DNA of 5,019 nucleotides from Bacteroidota bacterium. Lineage in GTDB: Bacteria > Bacteroidota > Ignavibacteria > Ignavibacteriales > Melioribacteraceae. The notes beneath the pieces are model-generated. The model was not told the origin of the DNA. It made no database searches and saw only the letters and a program-made list of their open reading frames with translations. The position numbers and the translations under genes are program-made. Shown here one piece after another: positions 1-5,019 of the stretch. The stretch spans positions 1 to 5,019 of the forward strand of contig JAEXOD010000163.1 of assembly GCA_023447335.1 (NCBI GenBank). Direction: 5' to 3'. The number at the start of each line of letters is the position of its first letter. Position 1 is the first letter of the stretch.

Positions 1-58
1 CACCGATCGATTCAGTTTTAAGCTCTGATAATTTATATTGTACTACAACATTTTCCAT
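1..58 (-). CDS. 5' end of an unidentified gene (partial)
   Basis: An ATG at 58-56 opens a frame that stays open to the window edge, giving 19 codons that begin MENVVVQYKLSELKTESIG. A purine-rich stretch (GGAAAG, with AAAGAAA just before the ATG) lies upstream and could serve as a ribosome-binding region. The gene lies in the same direction as the hemerythrin/LuxR pair, 78 bases beyond the regulator's stop codon, so it may be read through from that unit or have its own promoter. Nineteen residues are too few to assign a family. There is no signal peptide in what is visible. The call rests only on the open frame, the start context and the co-directional neighbours. Confidence 0.5.
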   Translation of the reverse strand, partial: MENVVVQYKLSELKTESIG

Positions 59-87
59 TTTCTTTTTACTTTCCAAAAAAAATATAT

Positions 88-118
88 ATCAACTTTCTAA
101 AATACATCAACTTCTAAA
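88..118. repeat. imperfect direct repeat upstream of the partial gene
   Basis: Two near-identical copies in direct orientation: ATCAACTTTCTAAA at 88-101 and ATCAACTTCTAAA at 106-118, differing by one T. A third ATCAA begins at 121. The ATCAA motifs start 18 and 15 bases apart. The repeats lie between the LuxR-type gene and the next start codon at 58, where a regulator-binding site would be expected. Region composition is very AT-rich, so chance duplication is possible. Confidence 0.45.
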
Positions 119-120
119 TA

Positions 121-136
121 ATCAAACATATTTGAT
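121..136. promoter_or_regulatory. palindrome with a TAnnTTTG match, next to the luxR-type stop codon
   Basis: ATCAAA (121-126) and TTTGAT (131-136) form a perfect 6-bp inverted repeat around CATA, immediately after the stop codon of the upstream regulator gene. On the minus strand it contains TATGTTTG (130-123), an exact match to the Bacteroidota -7 element TAnnTTTG. No TTG is found at the usual -33 distance. It could be an operator, an activator-dependent promoter for the gene starting at 58, or a weak transcription stop. It is not an FNR box, whose half-sites face the other way (TTGAT-N4-ATCAA). Confidence 0.3.
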
Positions 137-736
137 TTAACTATATTTTTCCGGATCCACTATGTTATTTAAAATAGCAAATACTGTTAATCCCGCTATT
201 GATTTAATTCCGGTTTTTTGTGAAATATTTTTTCTATGCGTAACAACCGTATGAGTGCTCAAAAATAACTTTTCGGCAATCTCTTTAGCGGATAAACCGG
301 TTACCAATAGTTTTAATATTTCAATTTCTCGAACAGACAAAGTGTCTTGTTTACTTTCATTTATGACAGAATTAGGAAGTTCTAAAACTTTATTTACAGC
401 ATTAATAATTTTTTCTTCCGTATCGTTAATTAAAATAAATGAGTCAAAAAGTTCCAAATCTTTTAATTCATAAAAAGAATTAATACAAACTATCCATTTT
501 ATTTTTTCGTATTCTTTTTTTATACTTTTTAAAAGTTTAATTTGGTTTTGCACAGTTACAAAATTTACTATAACTACATCAATACTGTTAATAAAATTGC
601 TTTTATCAACTTCTGATAATTCAAGACACCGACTAAAATGTAGATTTTTATTTTTATTATACAATATTTCAAATATACCGTTATAAATTATGCAGGAAGG
701 TTCAATAATTAAAATATTATAGTTTTTATTATTCAT
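137..736 (-). CDS. LuxR-family transcriptional regulator with degenerate receiver domain
   Basis: This 199-residue DNA-binding regulator has NarL/FixJ-type architecture. Residues 6-120 resemble a receiver fold (ILIIEPS, DVVIVNF, KWIVCIN strands). Residues 133-190 are a LuxR helix-turn-helix: LSVREIEILKLL, GLSAKEIAEKL and a recognition helix beginning STHTVVTHRKNI. The receiver has lost its chemistry. The acidic pair is E12-P13, the expected phospho-acceptor Asp is N58, the Thr position is I85, and there is no Lys near 103-104. Phosphorylation by a histidine kinase is therefore unlikely, and no kinase gene is present. Another signal, or constitutive binding, is more likely. The ATG at 736-734 overlaps the stop of the hemerythrin gene by 8 bases, indicating translational coupling and a shared job, plausibly control of the hemerythrin or a nitrosative/iron-sulfur stress response. 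Cys15, Cys37 and Cys84 are possible redox or metal-sensing residues, but that is speculative. The target genes are unknown. Confidence 0.88.
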   Translation of the reverse strand: MNNKNYNILIIEPSCIIYNGIFEILYNKNKNLHFSRCLELSEVDKSNFINSIDVVIVNFVTVQNQIKLLKSIKKEYEKIKWIVCINSFYELKDLELFDSFILINDTEEKIINAVNKVLELPNSVINESKQDTLSVREIEILKLLVTGLSAKEIAEKLFLSTHTVVTHRKNISQKTGIKSIAGLTVFAILNNIVDPEKYS

Positions 737-1454
737 TTAGCAGTCTTTTTTCGGCTTCTTCTAAAATAGGGACTAATATTGTATCTTCTATAAGACGATG
801 AACAGATAAGTTATGCTCTAATTCAAATATTTCAAGTAGTAATTCCCGTCTAATTTTTAAATCATTTTTTACGGGAAGATATTTTAACAACAAATTTGTT
901 AAATCCATTAATTTTTCTTCAATATCTTCATGGTTTTCTTTAAATACTTTTATTGAAAAACCGGTTTTTTCTAATTCATCGGCAAAACCTGTTTTAGTTT
1001 TATCCAATAATCCTAAAGCATATGGAAAAACTGTATTGTTTTCATATTCGAAATGTTCGATAACTTCATAATAATATGACTCAAAAAACTTATTAACCAT
1101 ATTAATTTTTGGATGATCGTTTAACTCCAACATTTTATTAATAAGTTGTTTTAATTTTGGTATTTTTTCCGAACTATAATAATTGTGATTACTTTGCAAA
1201 AAACCGATAGTTGTTTTTACGTTATCACTATTATAAATAATTATCTGCTTTGAAGTGTGTCCGTTAAACAAATTCAAAATTGTTGATACAAGTGTAACAT
1301 CCAATTTATATTTATCGCATATTTCGTCCAAAGTTTTATTATTAAACTCGTAACAAATACCGAAATGCTCTAGTATTATTAAAATACTCGGATTATTTTG
1401 TATTAAATCCGTAATTTTCGTTTTTGGGGATATATAAATTAAATTTTTATTCAT
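729..1454 (-). CDS. RIC/ScdA-like di-iron hemerythrin protein
   Basis: A 241-residue cytoplasmic protein related to the RIC family (YtfE, ScdA, DnrN), which repairs iron-sulfur centres after nitrosative or oxidative stress and handles nitric oxide. Residues 8-62 correspond to the N-terminal ScdA_N/DUF542 domain (TDLIQNNPSILIILEHFGI then KTLDEICDKYKLD). Residues 85-235 form the hemerythrin four-helix bundle. All six iron ligands expected from E. coli YtfE can be placed by spacing: H90, H134 with E138, H175, and H219 with E223. The CC pair typical of the ScdA N-terminus is missing. The segment reads GICYEFNN, with a single Cys34 and Cys46 further on. I recall Bacteroidota homologues that also lack the pair, so this looks like a lineage variant rather than decay. 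Length is close to that of YtfE. There is no signal peptide. The gene overlaps the following LuxR-type gene by 8 bases, so the two are almost certainly one transcript. Substrate and partner are inferred from the family. Confidence 0.85.
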   Translation of the reverse strand: MNKNLIYISPKTKITDLIQNNPSILIILEHFGICYEFNNKTLDEICDKYKLDVTLVSTILNLFNGHTSKQIIIYNSDNVKTTIGFLQSNHNYYSSEKIPKLKQLINKMLELNDHPKINMVNKFFESYYYEVIEHFEYENNTVFPYALGLLDKTKTGFADELEKTGFSIKVFKENHEDIEEKLMDLTNLLLKYLPVKNDLKIRRELLLEIFELEHNLSVHRLIEDTILVPILEEAEKRLLNE

Positions 1455-1485
1455 TCTTATATAATAAATTTTCCATTTTAGCTTA

Positions 1486-1493
1486 TAAATATA
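1486..1493 (-). promoter_or_regulatory. weak -7-like element upstream of the hemerythrin gene
   Basis: On the minus strand TATATTTA matches 7 of 8 positions of TAnnTTTG, about 31 bases before the ATG at 1454. No TTG stands at the usual upstream distance. The space between the receptor terminator and this start codon is only about 100 bases, so a promoter for the hemerythrin/regulator pair should lie here. The absence of a -33 element would fit an activator-dependent promoter, but AT-rich sequence gives such matches by chance. No FNR-type TTGAT-N4-ATCAA site is present. Confidence 0.25.
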
Positions 1494-1552
1494 ACGAATC
1501 TACTCTCTTTTTGGTTCATGTTTTTATTATTAAATACATTGTAAAAATATAT

Positions 1553-1590
1553 AAAAAGGTATTAGTAAAGAATTTAGCTAATACCTTTTT
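1553..1590 (-). terminator. rho-independent terminator of the TonB-receptor operon
   Basis: A perfect 13-bp inverted repeat: AAAAAGGTATTAG at 1553-1565 and CTAATACCTTTTT at 1578-1590, separated by a 12-base loop. On the minus strand the stem begins 17 bases after the receptor's stop codon and its 3' arm ends in a run of five U. It separates the receptor unit from the hemerythrin/regulator unit. The A/T flanks are symmetrical, so it could also stop plus-strand transcription, but no plus-strand gene needs it. Confidence 0.88.
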
Positions 1591-1606
1591 TATTTCAATA
1601 AAAAAA

Positions 1607-3928
1607 TTAGAAACCTAAATTGATAGATGCATAAACTGTTCTCGGTTGTGATGGTCCATAAACATAACCGGGGTCTCTCTTAAGTCCAAAGTCCAAATCT
1701 TTTTGAAAGCTATCGGTAATATTTTTTACACCGACGCTAAGTTCAACTTCAATATCTGTGGCAAAATTTATTTTTTTTGAAATTGATAAATCCAATTCAA
1801 TAAAACTATTGCTTTCCTTTAATAACAATAAAGGTTCGTCTTGGTAATCCACTACTAATTCATGTGGTATATTCATTTTCCCCGTATATTTTAATGAGGC
1901 AAAAGCACTAAAACTTTTTGTAAAATCATACGATAATCTTGCAAATCCAAATAAATCCGGTGTTCGTAAAAATTTCTTAGTATTAAAGTTTTCGAGCAGA
2001 TCTTCATATTCGTTGGTTTTATAAGTAAGTCCGGTTCTTATTTCCAAGTCTTTTATGGGTTTTACTCCAAAGTCCAACTCTATCCCTTTAACTGTTGCAC
2101 CGCTGCTATTTATTCTTTCCCAAAATTCAATTGTTCCGGTGCTACTAATGTATTTTTCGGAGTATGCATCATTAAGCTTTGTATAAAAACCGGTTAAACC
2201 AAAAATAATAGGAATGTCTTTTAAATAATCCTGAAATTCAAATCCAAATGTATAAGATAAACTCTTTTCTTCTTTTAGGTTGCTAGAGTTTCTAATTACT
2301 TTCTGTGTCCCTTCCAATCCGCAAATGTGTAAATCTTCGTCAAATATTTGCGGTGCTTTAAACCCTGTTGTAAAGCCGGCACGAAATGTTAATGATTCAA
2401 ATAGTTCAAATTTTATATTTAATCTTGGGCTTATTACCCAATTTTCTAAAGCAGAATGGTTGTCAAATCTTAAACCGGCAACAATTTGAGTATGCCCATC
2501 TTCATCCAGCGATATTTCGTCTTGTAAAAATATTCCTAAATTTTTAAATGTTTCGTTTACGTAATATGCCGCACTAGATACACTTTGGTCTAATAGTTTA
2601 TCGTGGTCATATTGAAAACCGCCGGTAACTAAGTGTTTATTTGATATATAGTTTAATTGCAACCCTCCCGTGTGTAAGGGATTATCTGAAAATCCGTAAT
2701 ACTGTAGCGCTTGTAATCTTGCTTCAGGCGTATCATCACTTAATCCGCCGTAATAAGAATCACGTTTTAATATGCTGAAAGCATAATTAAACTTATACTG
2801 AAACCGGGAGCTTAATTTATGTTCCCATTTTAATTTTCCTCCCCATTTTTCATGTTTTACCATTTCCGAAATGGCTGCTTCGTGTACGGGTTTTTCTAAT
2901 TCACTTCCTCCTCTTCTTTCTTCAAATATTCTATGAAATGATAGTTGCAGTTCAGAATCTATAATTGGTCTGATAAAACCATTAAACCCTATTGTTTGAT
3001 TTTTCAGCGTACCTAACTCGGTTATATTGTCTCCGTTTCTATCATATGCATTTCTGTTGCGCGTTGATCCGTAAACATAAAAGCCTGCTTTATTGTCCTG
3101 GCTTACAATTTCTGATATAACCCCTAATTGCTGGTCATAAATGCCGCCAAACGAGTTACCGGTGTAAGAAATTTTAGTCTTGTTAAAGCCCGGTCTTTTT
3201 GTCATCATATTAATTGTACCTGCTACAGCACCGCCTCCGTAAAGGGCAGAACCTCCTCCTTTTACGATCTCGATTTGTTCAATCATCTCTTGTGGGTAAT
3301 GCTCTAACCCATATACATTGCCTAAACTACTAATTACGGGGTCTCCGTCAATAAGAATTTGTGAATATTTTCCGTCAAAACCAAGTAATCTAACCTGAGT
3401 GAAATTACAATTATTACAATCGTTTTCAACCATTACACCTGTTTGTAAACCTAAAGCTTGTGCCAAATTACAAGCATTTTGCCGCTGTATTAATATTTGA
3501 GGAATAATTTCAGTTTTTACAGATGCTTTTTCATATAATTGCATTGTGTTTGTACCGGTAACCACAACCGATCCAATTTCAATTAGCGACTGTTTAAGTT
3601 CAATTATAAGATTTTCATTATTTATAGAACTTTTTATATCCTTTTCGGTAGATTTATATCCCACCATTGATACTTGCAATTTATTAGTTTCAGAATCCGA
3701 GCCAATTAATATAAATTCGCCGGCATTATTTGTTGAAACTCCAATATTTGTATGTTTTAATATTACATTTACGCCTGCCAAAGGTTCTTTTGTTTCGGCA
3801 TCGATAATTTTACCTTTAATTATCCAGGTGTTCGGAGCGTTATTATTCCCCGCCATTATTGAAGCTACACTAATAAGCAAAAGTAAAAATAATAGTGTTC
3901 TAAATCGGGATTTTATAAATTTTTCCAT
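1607..3928 (-). CDS. TonB-dependent outer-membrane receptor
   Basis: A 773-residue receptor for TonB/ExbBD-powered uptake of a ligand across the outer membrane. From the ATG at 3928, residues 1-26 form a signal peptide: basic start (K6, R8, R10), hydrophobic core TLLFLLLLISVASI, likely cut after A26. Residues 36-112 are a carboxypeptidase-regulatory-like beta domain (GKIIDAETKEPLAGVNV, then GVSTNNAGEF). A TonB-box-like EIGSVVVTG is at 117-125. The plug spans about 130-245 and includes LIDGDPV, MIEQIEIVKGGGSALYGGGA and GTINMMTKRP. The rest is the 22-strand barrel, ending in ASINLGF with the terminal Phe used for outer-membrane insertion. A TTG 12 bases upstream would add MRNI before the signal peptide. 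The ATG gives the better signal and has GAGAA upstream. The plug has C153 and the pair C171-NN-C174, unusual for an outer-membrane plug. Ligand is not determinable. There is no SusD-like partner, so glycan uptake is less likely than iron, heme, cobalamin or another metal complex. The gene follows a small Cys-rich protein gene by 31 bases. Confidence 0.92.
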   Translation of the reverse strand: MEKFIKSRFRTLLFLLLLISVASIMAGNNNAPNTWIIKGKIIDAETKEPLAGVNVILKHTNIGVSTNNAGEFILIGSDSETNKLQVSMVGYKSTEKDIKSSINNENLIIELKQSLIEIGSVVVTGTNTMQLYEKASVKTEIIPQILIQRQNACNLAQALGLQTGVMVENDCNNCNFTQVRLLGFDGKYSQILIDGDPVISSLGNVYGLEHYPQEMIEQIEIVKGGGSALYGGGAVAGTINMMTKRPGFNKTKISYTGNSFGGIYDQQLGVISEIVSQDNKAGFYVYGSTRNRNAYDRNGDNITELGTLKNQTIGFNGFIRPIIDSELQLSFHRIFEERRGGSELEKPVHEAAISEMVKHEKWGGKLKWEHKLSSRFQYKFNYAFSILKRDSYYGGLSDDTPEARLQALQYYGFSDNPLHTGGLQLNYISNKHLVTGGFQYDHDKLLDQSVSSAAYYVNETFKNLGIFLQDEISLDEDGHTQIVAGLRFDNHSALENWVISPRLNIKFELFESLTFRAGFTTGFKAPQIFDEDLHICGLEGTQKVIRNSSNLKEEKSLSYTFGFEFQDYLKDIPIIFGLTGFYTKLNDAYSEKYISSTGTIEFWERINSSGATVKGIELDFGVKPIKDLEIRTGLTYKTNEYEDLLENFNTKKFLRTPDLFGFARLSYDFTKSFSAFASLKYTGKMNIPHELVVDYQDEPLLLLKESNSFIELDLSISKKINFATDIEVELSVGVKNITDSFQKDLDFGLKRDPGYVYGPSQPRTVYASINLGF

Positions 3929-3959
3929 AATATTTCTCAAGGTTTTATTGTTTTAATTA

Positions 3960-4307
3960 CTAATTAAGGCACAAACTTTTATTTAAAAGTCCAAAAACAT
4001 ATTGATTGTTTAATTCGGTATTGTGTAAAACTAATTCTTTAATTTCTTCAATTTCGTTTGAATCGACATCAAACAGAATGTTTTTATGATTAATTGATAA
4101 AGCTATTTTTCGTGATAACAGTGAATTTTTATTTTTTTCTTTCCATTGATCGCAATCAATAGAAATTAGATAATCTACAAATTCATTAAACTTGTTATTA
4201 TTAAAATTAAAGACCAAATTTTTGAATTTTAAGTATATCTTATCGCAACAGTTACATCTAAAAAGCTTTCCGTTTATTGATGTTTGTAATATTTTAATGT
4301 TTTTCAT
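3960..4307 (-). CDS. small Cys-rich protein, DUF6686-like
   Basis: A 115-residue soluble protein with no signal peptide or membrane segment. Near the N-terminus it has RCNCCDKIYLKFKNLVFNF, with Cys18, Cys20 and Cys21, followed by an alternating helix/strand pattern (FNEFVDYLISID, RKIALSINHKNILFDVD, EIEEIKELV). Further cysteines are at 52 and 113. The CxCC followed by a beta hairpin and a helix resembles the DUF6686 proteins of Bacteroidota as I remember them. The family has no function I can name. The clustered cysteines suggest binding of a metal ion. The gene begins about 20 bases after a predicted transcription start and runs 31 bases ahead of the TonB-dependent receptor, so the two are co-transcribed. 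A cytosolic role in sensing, storing or regulating the imported ligand is inferred only from this position. There is no Shine-Dalgarno sequence before the ATG, only an AT-rich leader. Confidence 0.75.
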   Translation of the reverse strand: MKNIKILQTSINGKLFRCNCCDKIYLKFKNLVFNFNNNKFNEFVDYLISIDCDQWKEKNKNSLLSRKIALSINHKNILFDVDSNEIEEIKELVLHNTELNNQYVFGLLNKSLCLN

Positions 4308-4333
4308 CTAACTAACAGTTTTAATTTACATTA

Positions 4334-4364
4334 CAAAATTATCTTTTAATAAAAAGGGATTCAA
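4334..4364 (-). promoter_or_regulatory. Bacteroidota-type promoter of the DUF6686-like/TonB-receptor operon
   Basis: On the minus strand, TTG (4364-4362) is followed after 20 bases by TAATTTTG (4341-4334), an exact match to the Bacteroidota primary-sigma -7 element TAnnTTTG at an acceptable spacing from the -33 element. Transcription would start near 4327, leaving a leader of roughly 20 bases before the ATG at 4307. It is the only TAnnTTTG match on this strand in the whole intergenic region. Confidence 0.6.
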
Positions 4365-4377
4365 TCCTTATTAAAAG
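4343..4377. repeat. inverted repeat overlapping the promoter, candidate operator
   Basis: CTTTTAATAA (4343-4352) and TTATTAAAAG (4368-4377) are perfect 10-bp arms. Inside them GGATT (4357-4361) and AATCC (4363-4367) also pair, leaving a 4-base bulge (4353-4356). The repeat covers the -33 element and nearly all of the -33/-7 spacer, which is where a repressor dimer would block RNA polymerase. It lies upstream of the predicted transcript start, so it would act as DNA rather than as a leader RNA hairpin, unless transcription begins further upstream. It is not a recognisable Fur box. Confidence 0.55.
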
Positions 4378-4429
4378 CTATTTTATTCGCATCACTAATT
4401 ATAAATTGGTAGGAATAGTTTACGTTCGG

Positions 4430-4501
4430 TAATACTTTATAGCAGAGTATTATTATTCACCACTTCTGAAAACAGTGGTGATTGAATATTGCAATAATAA
4501 T
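4430..4501. repeat. cluster of overlapping hairpins
   Basis: Three inverted repeats are packed here. TAATACT (4430-4436) pairs with AGTATTA (4446-4452). TCACCACT (4457-4464) pairs with AGTGGTGA (4474-4481) around a 9-base loop and is unusually GC-rich for this region. ATTATTATT (4449-4457) pairs with AATAATAAT (4493-4501), enclosing the second stem. The arms overlap, so alternative folds are possible. No U-tract follows the strong stem on either strand, which argues against a standard terminator. It may be a protein-binding region or part of a small RNA. Confidence 0.45.
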
Positions 4502-4520
4502 GTTTTGTTTTTAAGCGGTT

Positions 4521-4533
4521 TTACAATTTGTAA
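4521..4533. repeat. 13-base palindrome
   Basis: TTACAA and TTGTAA are perfect 6-bp arms around a single T. The size and symmetry suit the binding site of a dimeric regulator. It lies about 150 bases upstream of the receptor-operon promoter, which is far for a repressor site, and I do not recognise the regulator. Confidence 0.3.
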
Positions 4534-4649
4534 CTTAATATGTTAAAATAATTTAGATGGGTTTATATTCAAGATGCTACGATATAAGGAATATTTATTT
4601 GCCGCTATTCAAAAAAAATGCAAATAATTTTGTATTTTATAAATTTATA

Positions 4650-4671
4650 CGATAACTAAATTAGTTAGTCG
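4650..4671 (-). terminator. possible weak terminator after recQ
   Basis: TAACTAA (4653-4659) and TTAGTTA (4661-4667) pair around one base. CGA (4650-4652) and TCG (4669-4671) extend the stem past a single bulged G, giving 10 bp. On the minus strand it starts 13 bases after the helicase stop codon, the expected place for a terminator. The stem is mostly A-U, the loop is too short without opening a few pairs, and only AT-rich sequence follows rather than a clean U-run. It could equally be a regulator-binding palindrome. Confidence 0.35.
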
Positions 4672-4683
4672 AATTAAAAATTA

Positions 4684-5019
4684 TTAATCGTTATCGCAAT
4701 TATTACAAACGGGTTCATCAAAAAAGCCAAAATATTCGTTTATATAAATTCTTCTGCAATTATTAGTTTTAAAATAATGTAACATAGCCAGAAGTTTTTT
4801 ATTGTCTTCCAAAAGTTTGTTTTTAATATATTTATCGCTATGTAGTTTTTCCGGTAATTCTGTTAAAACAACCAAATTTTTAAGTTCTATTTCTCCTTCG
4901 GTCACCCCATATCTATCTAACATTGCAAGAGCGGTTTCAAGTCTAAAATCATATTTATCTTTAAAACTTAGTTGTTCACGTAGGTAATCCATTCCCATAT
5001 TATTAATTGCCTCCAAATC
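4684..5019 (-). CDS. recQ: RecQ-family ATP-dependent DNA helicase, C-terminal end (partial)
   Basis: The last 111 residues of a gene that continues beyond the right edge. The frame is open through 5019, and the only possible start near the edge is an internal TTG (5016-5014), so the gene is cut by the window and not short. The visible part matches the RecQ zinc-binding subdomain that follows the two helicase lobes and unwinds DNA in recombination and repair. It contains LETALAMLDRYGVTEG, ELPEKL and the conserved NCRRIYINEYFG. In fragment numbering the zinc ligands are C88, C105 and C108, with the 17- and 3-residue spacings of E. coli RecQ (C380, C397, C400). The fourth ligand position is D111, the last residue, followed by tandem TAA stops. 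The protein thus has no winged-helix RQC or HRDC domain, as in short RecS-like RecQ proteins. The ATPase motifs lie outside the window. Confidence 0.88.
   Translation of the reverse strand, partial: DLEAINNMGMDYLREQLSFKDKYDFRLETALAMLDRYGVTEGEIELKNLVVLTELPEKLHSDKYIKNKLLEDNKKLLAMLHYFKTNNCRRIYINEYFGFFDEPVCNNCDND

Larger units (their letters stand above)
4308..4683. other. 376-base intergenic region between recQ and the receptor operon
   Basis: This stretch has no convincing open reading frame on either strand and no tRNA. Going from right to left it holds a hairpin just past the recQ stop (4671-4650), a 13-base palindrome (4533-4521), two overlapping hairpins (4501-4430), and an inverted repeat that overlaps the promoter of the receptor operon (4377-4334). 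The segments 4534-4649 and 4378-4429 show nothing I can name. I compared it by eye with the cobalamin and TPP riboswitch cores and saw neither. Confidence 0.7.

Noticed and set aside
1424..1618. 64-codon plus-strand frame across the gap between the hemerythrin and receptor genes
   Set aside because: It runs through the terminator hairpin and overlaps the ends of both flanking genes. Its composition simply reflects AT-rich intergenic DNA.
3929..3940. Upstream TTG start for the receptor, adding four residues
   Set aside because: The ATG at 3928 gives a typical signal peptide beginning with Lys/Arg and has a purine-rich stretch at a good distance. The TTG extension adds nothing to the family match.
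3546..3956. 136-codon open frame on the plus strand opposite the receptor's N-terminal part
   Set aside because: It lies entirely antisense to a well-supported receptor coding region, has no recognisable domain and starts inside the receptor gene. It is a shadow of the real gene.
4625..4632. TAATTTTG on the plus strand, an exact -7-type match
   Set aside because: The nearest upstream TTG is 23 bases away and transcription would run antisense into recQ with no gene to express. Probably chance in AT-rich sequence.
4557..4655. 32-residue plus-strand open frame starting MGLYSRCYDIRN
   Set aside because: No ribosome-binding site, no domain, opposite in direction to all neighbours, and a frame of this length is expected by chance in a 376-base gap.
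4308..4683. Cobalamin or TPP riboswitch upstream of the receptor operon
   Set aside because: I saw no recognisable conserved core of either riboswitch on the minus strand, and the predicted leader after the best promoter is only about 20 bases.

Overview
The window is about 30% G+C and very AT-rich, and every gene I can support lies on the minus strand. It most probably comes from a member of the Bacteroidota or a close relative. The evidence is a TonB-dependent receptor with an N-terminal carboxypeptidase-regulatory-like domain, a RIC-type hemerythrin whose N-terminal domain lacks the CC pair, a small DUF6686-like protein, a promoter of the form TTG-N20-TAnnTTTG, and start sites without strong Shine-Dalgarno sequences. 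I cannot name a genus.

Read in the direction of transcription (right to left), the window opens with the 3' end of a RecQ-family helicase gene (5019-4684). A 376-base non-coding stretch (4683-4308) follows, containing several inverted repeats and one good Bacteroidota-type promoter. That promoter drives a probable two-gene unit: a 115-residue Cys-rich small protein (4307-3960) and a large outer-membrane TonB-dependent receptor (3928-1607). The unit closes with a clear 13-bp hairpin terminator at 1590-1553. The receptor plug carries a CxxC and the small protein a CxCC, so handling of a metal or metal complex is a reasonable but untested inference.

A second two-gene unit follows: a RIC/ScdA-like di-iron hemerythrin (1454-729), overlapping by 8 bases a LuxR-type regulator (736-137). 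The hemerythrin keeps all six expected iron ligands. The regulator's receiver domain has lost the acidic pocket, the phospho-acceptor Asp and the Lys, so it probably does not act as a phosphorylated response regulator. Together they look like a nitrosative/oxidative-stress or iron-sulfur-repair module with its own regulator. Past a short spacer with a palindrome and direct repeats, the first 19 codons of another minus-strand gene are visible at 58-1.

I found no mobile element, CRISPR array, tRNA or rRNA. The points most worth a second look are the receiver-dead regulator fused by overlap to the hemerythrin gene, the inverted repeat overlapping the receptor-operon promoter, the RecQ that ends exactly at its fourth zinc-ligand position with Asp instead of Cys, and the hairpin cluster between recQ and the receptor operon.
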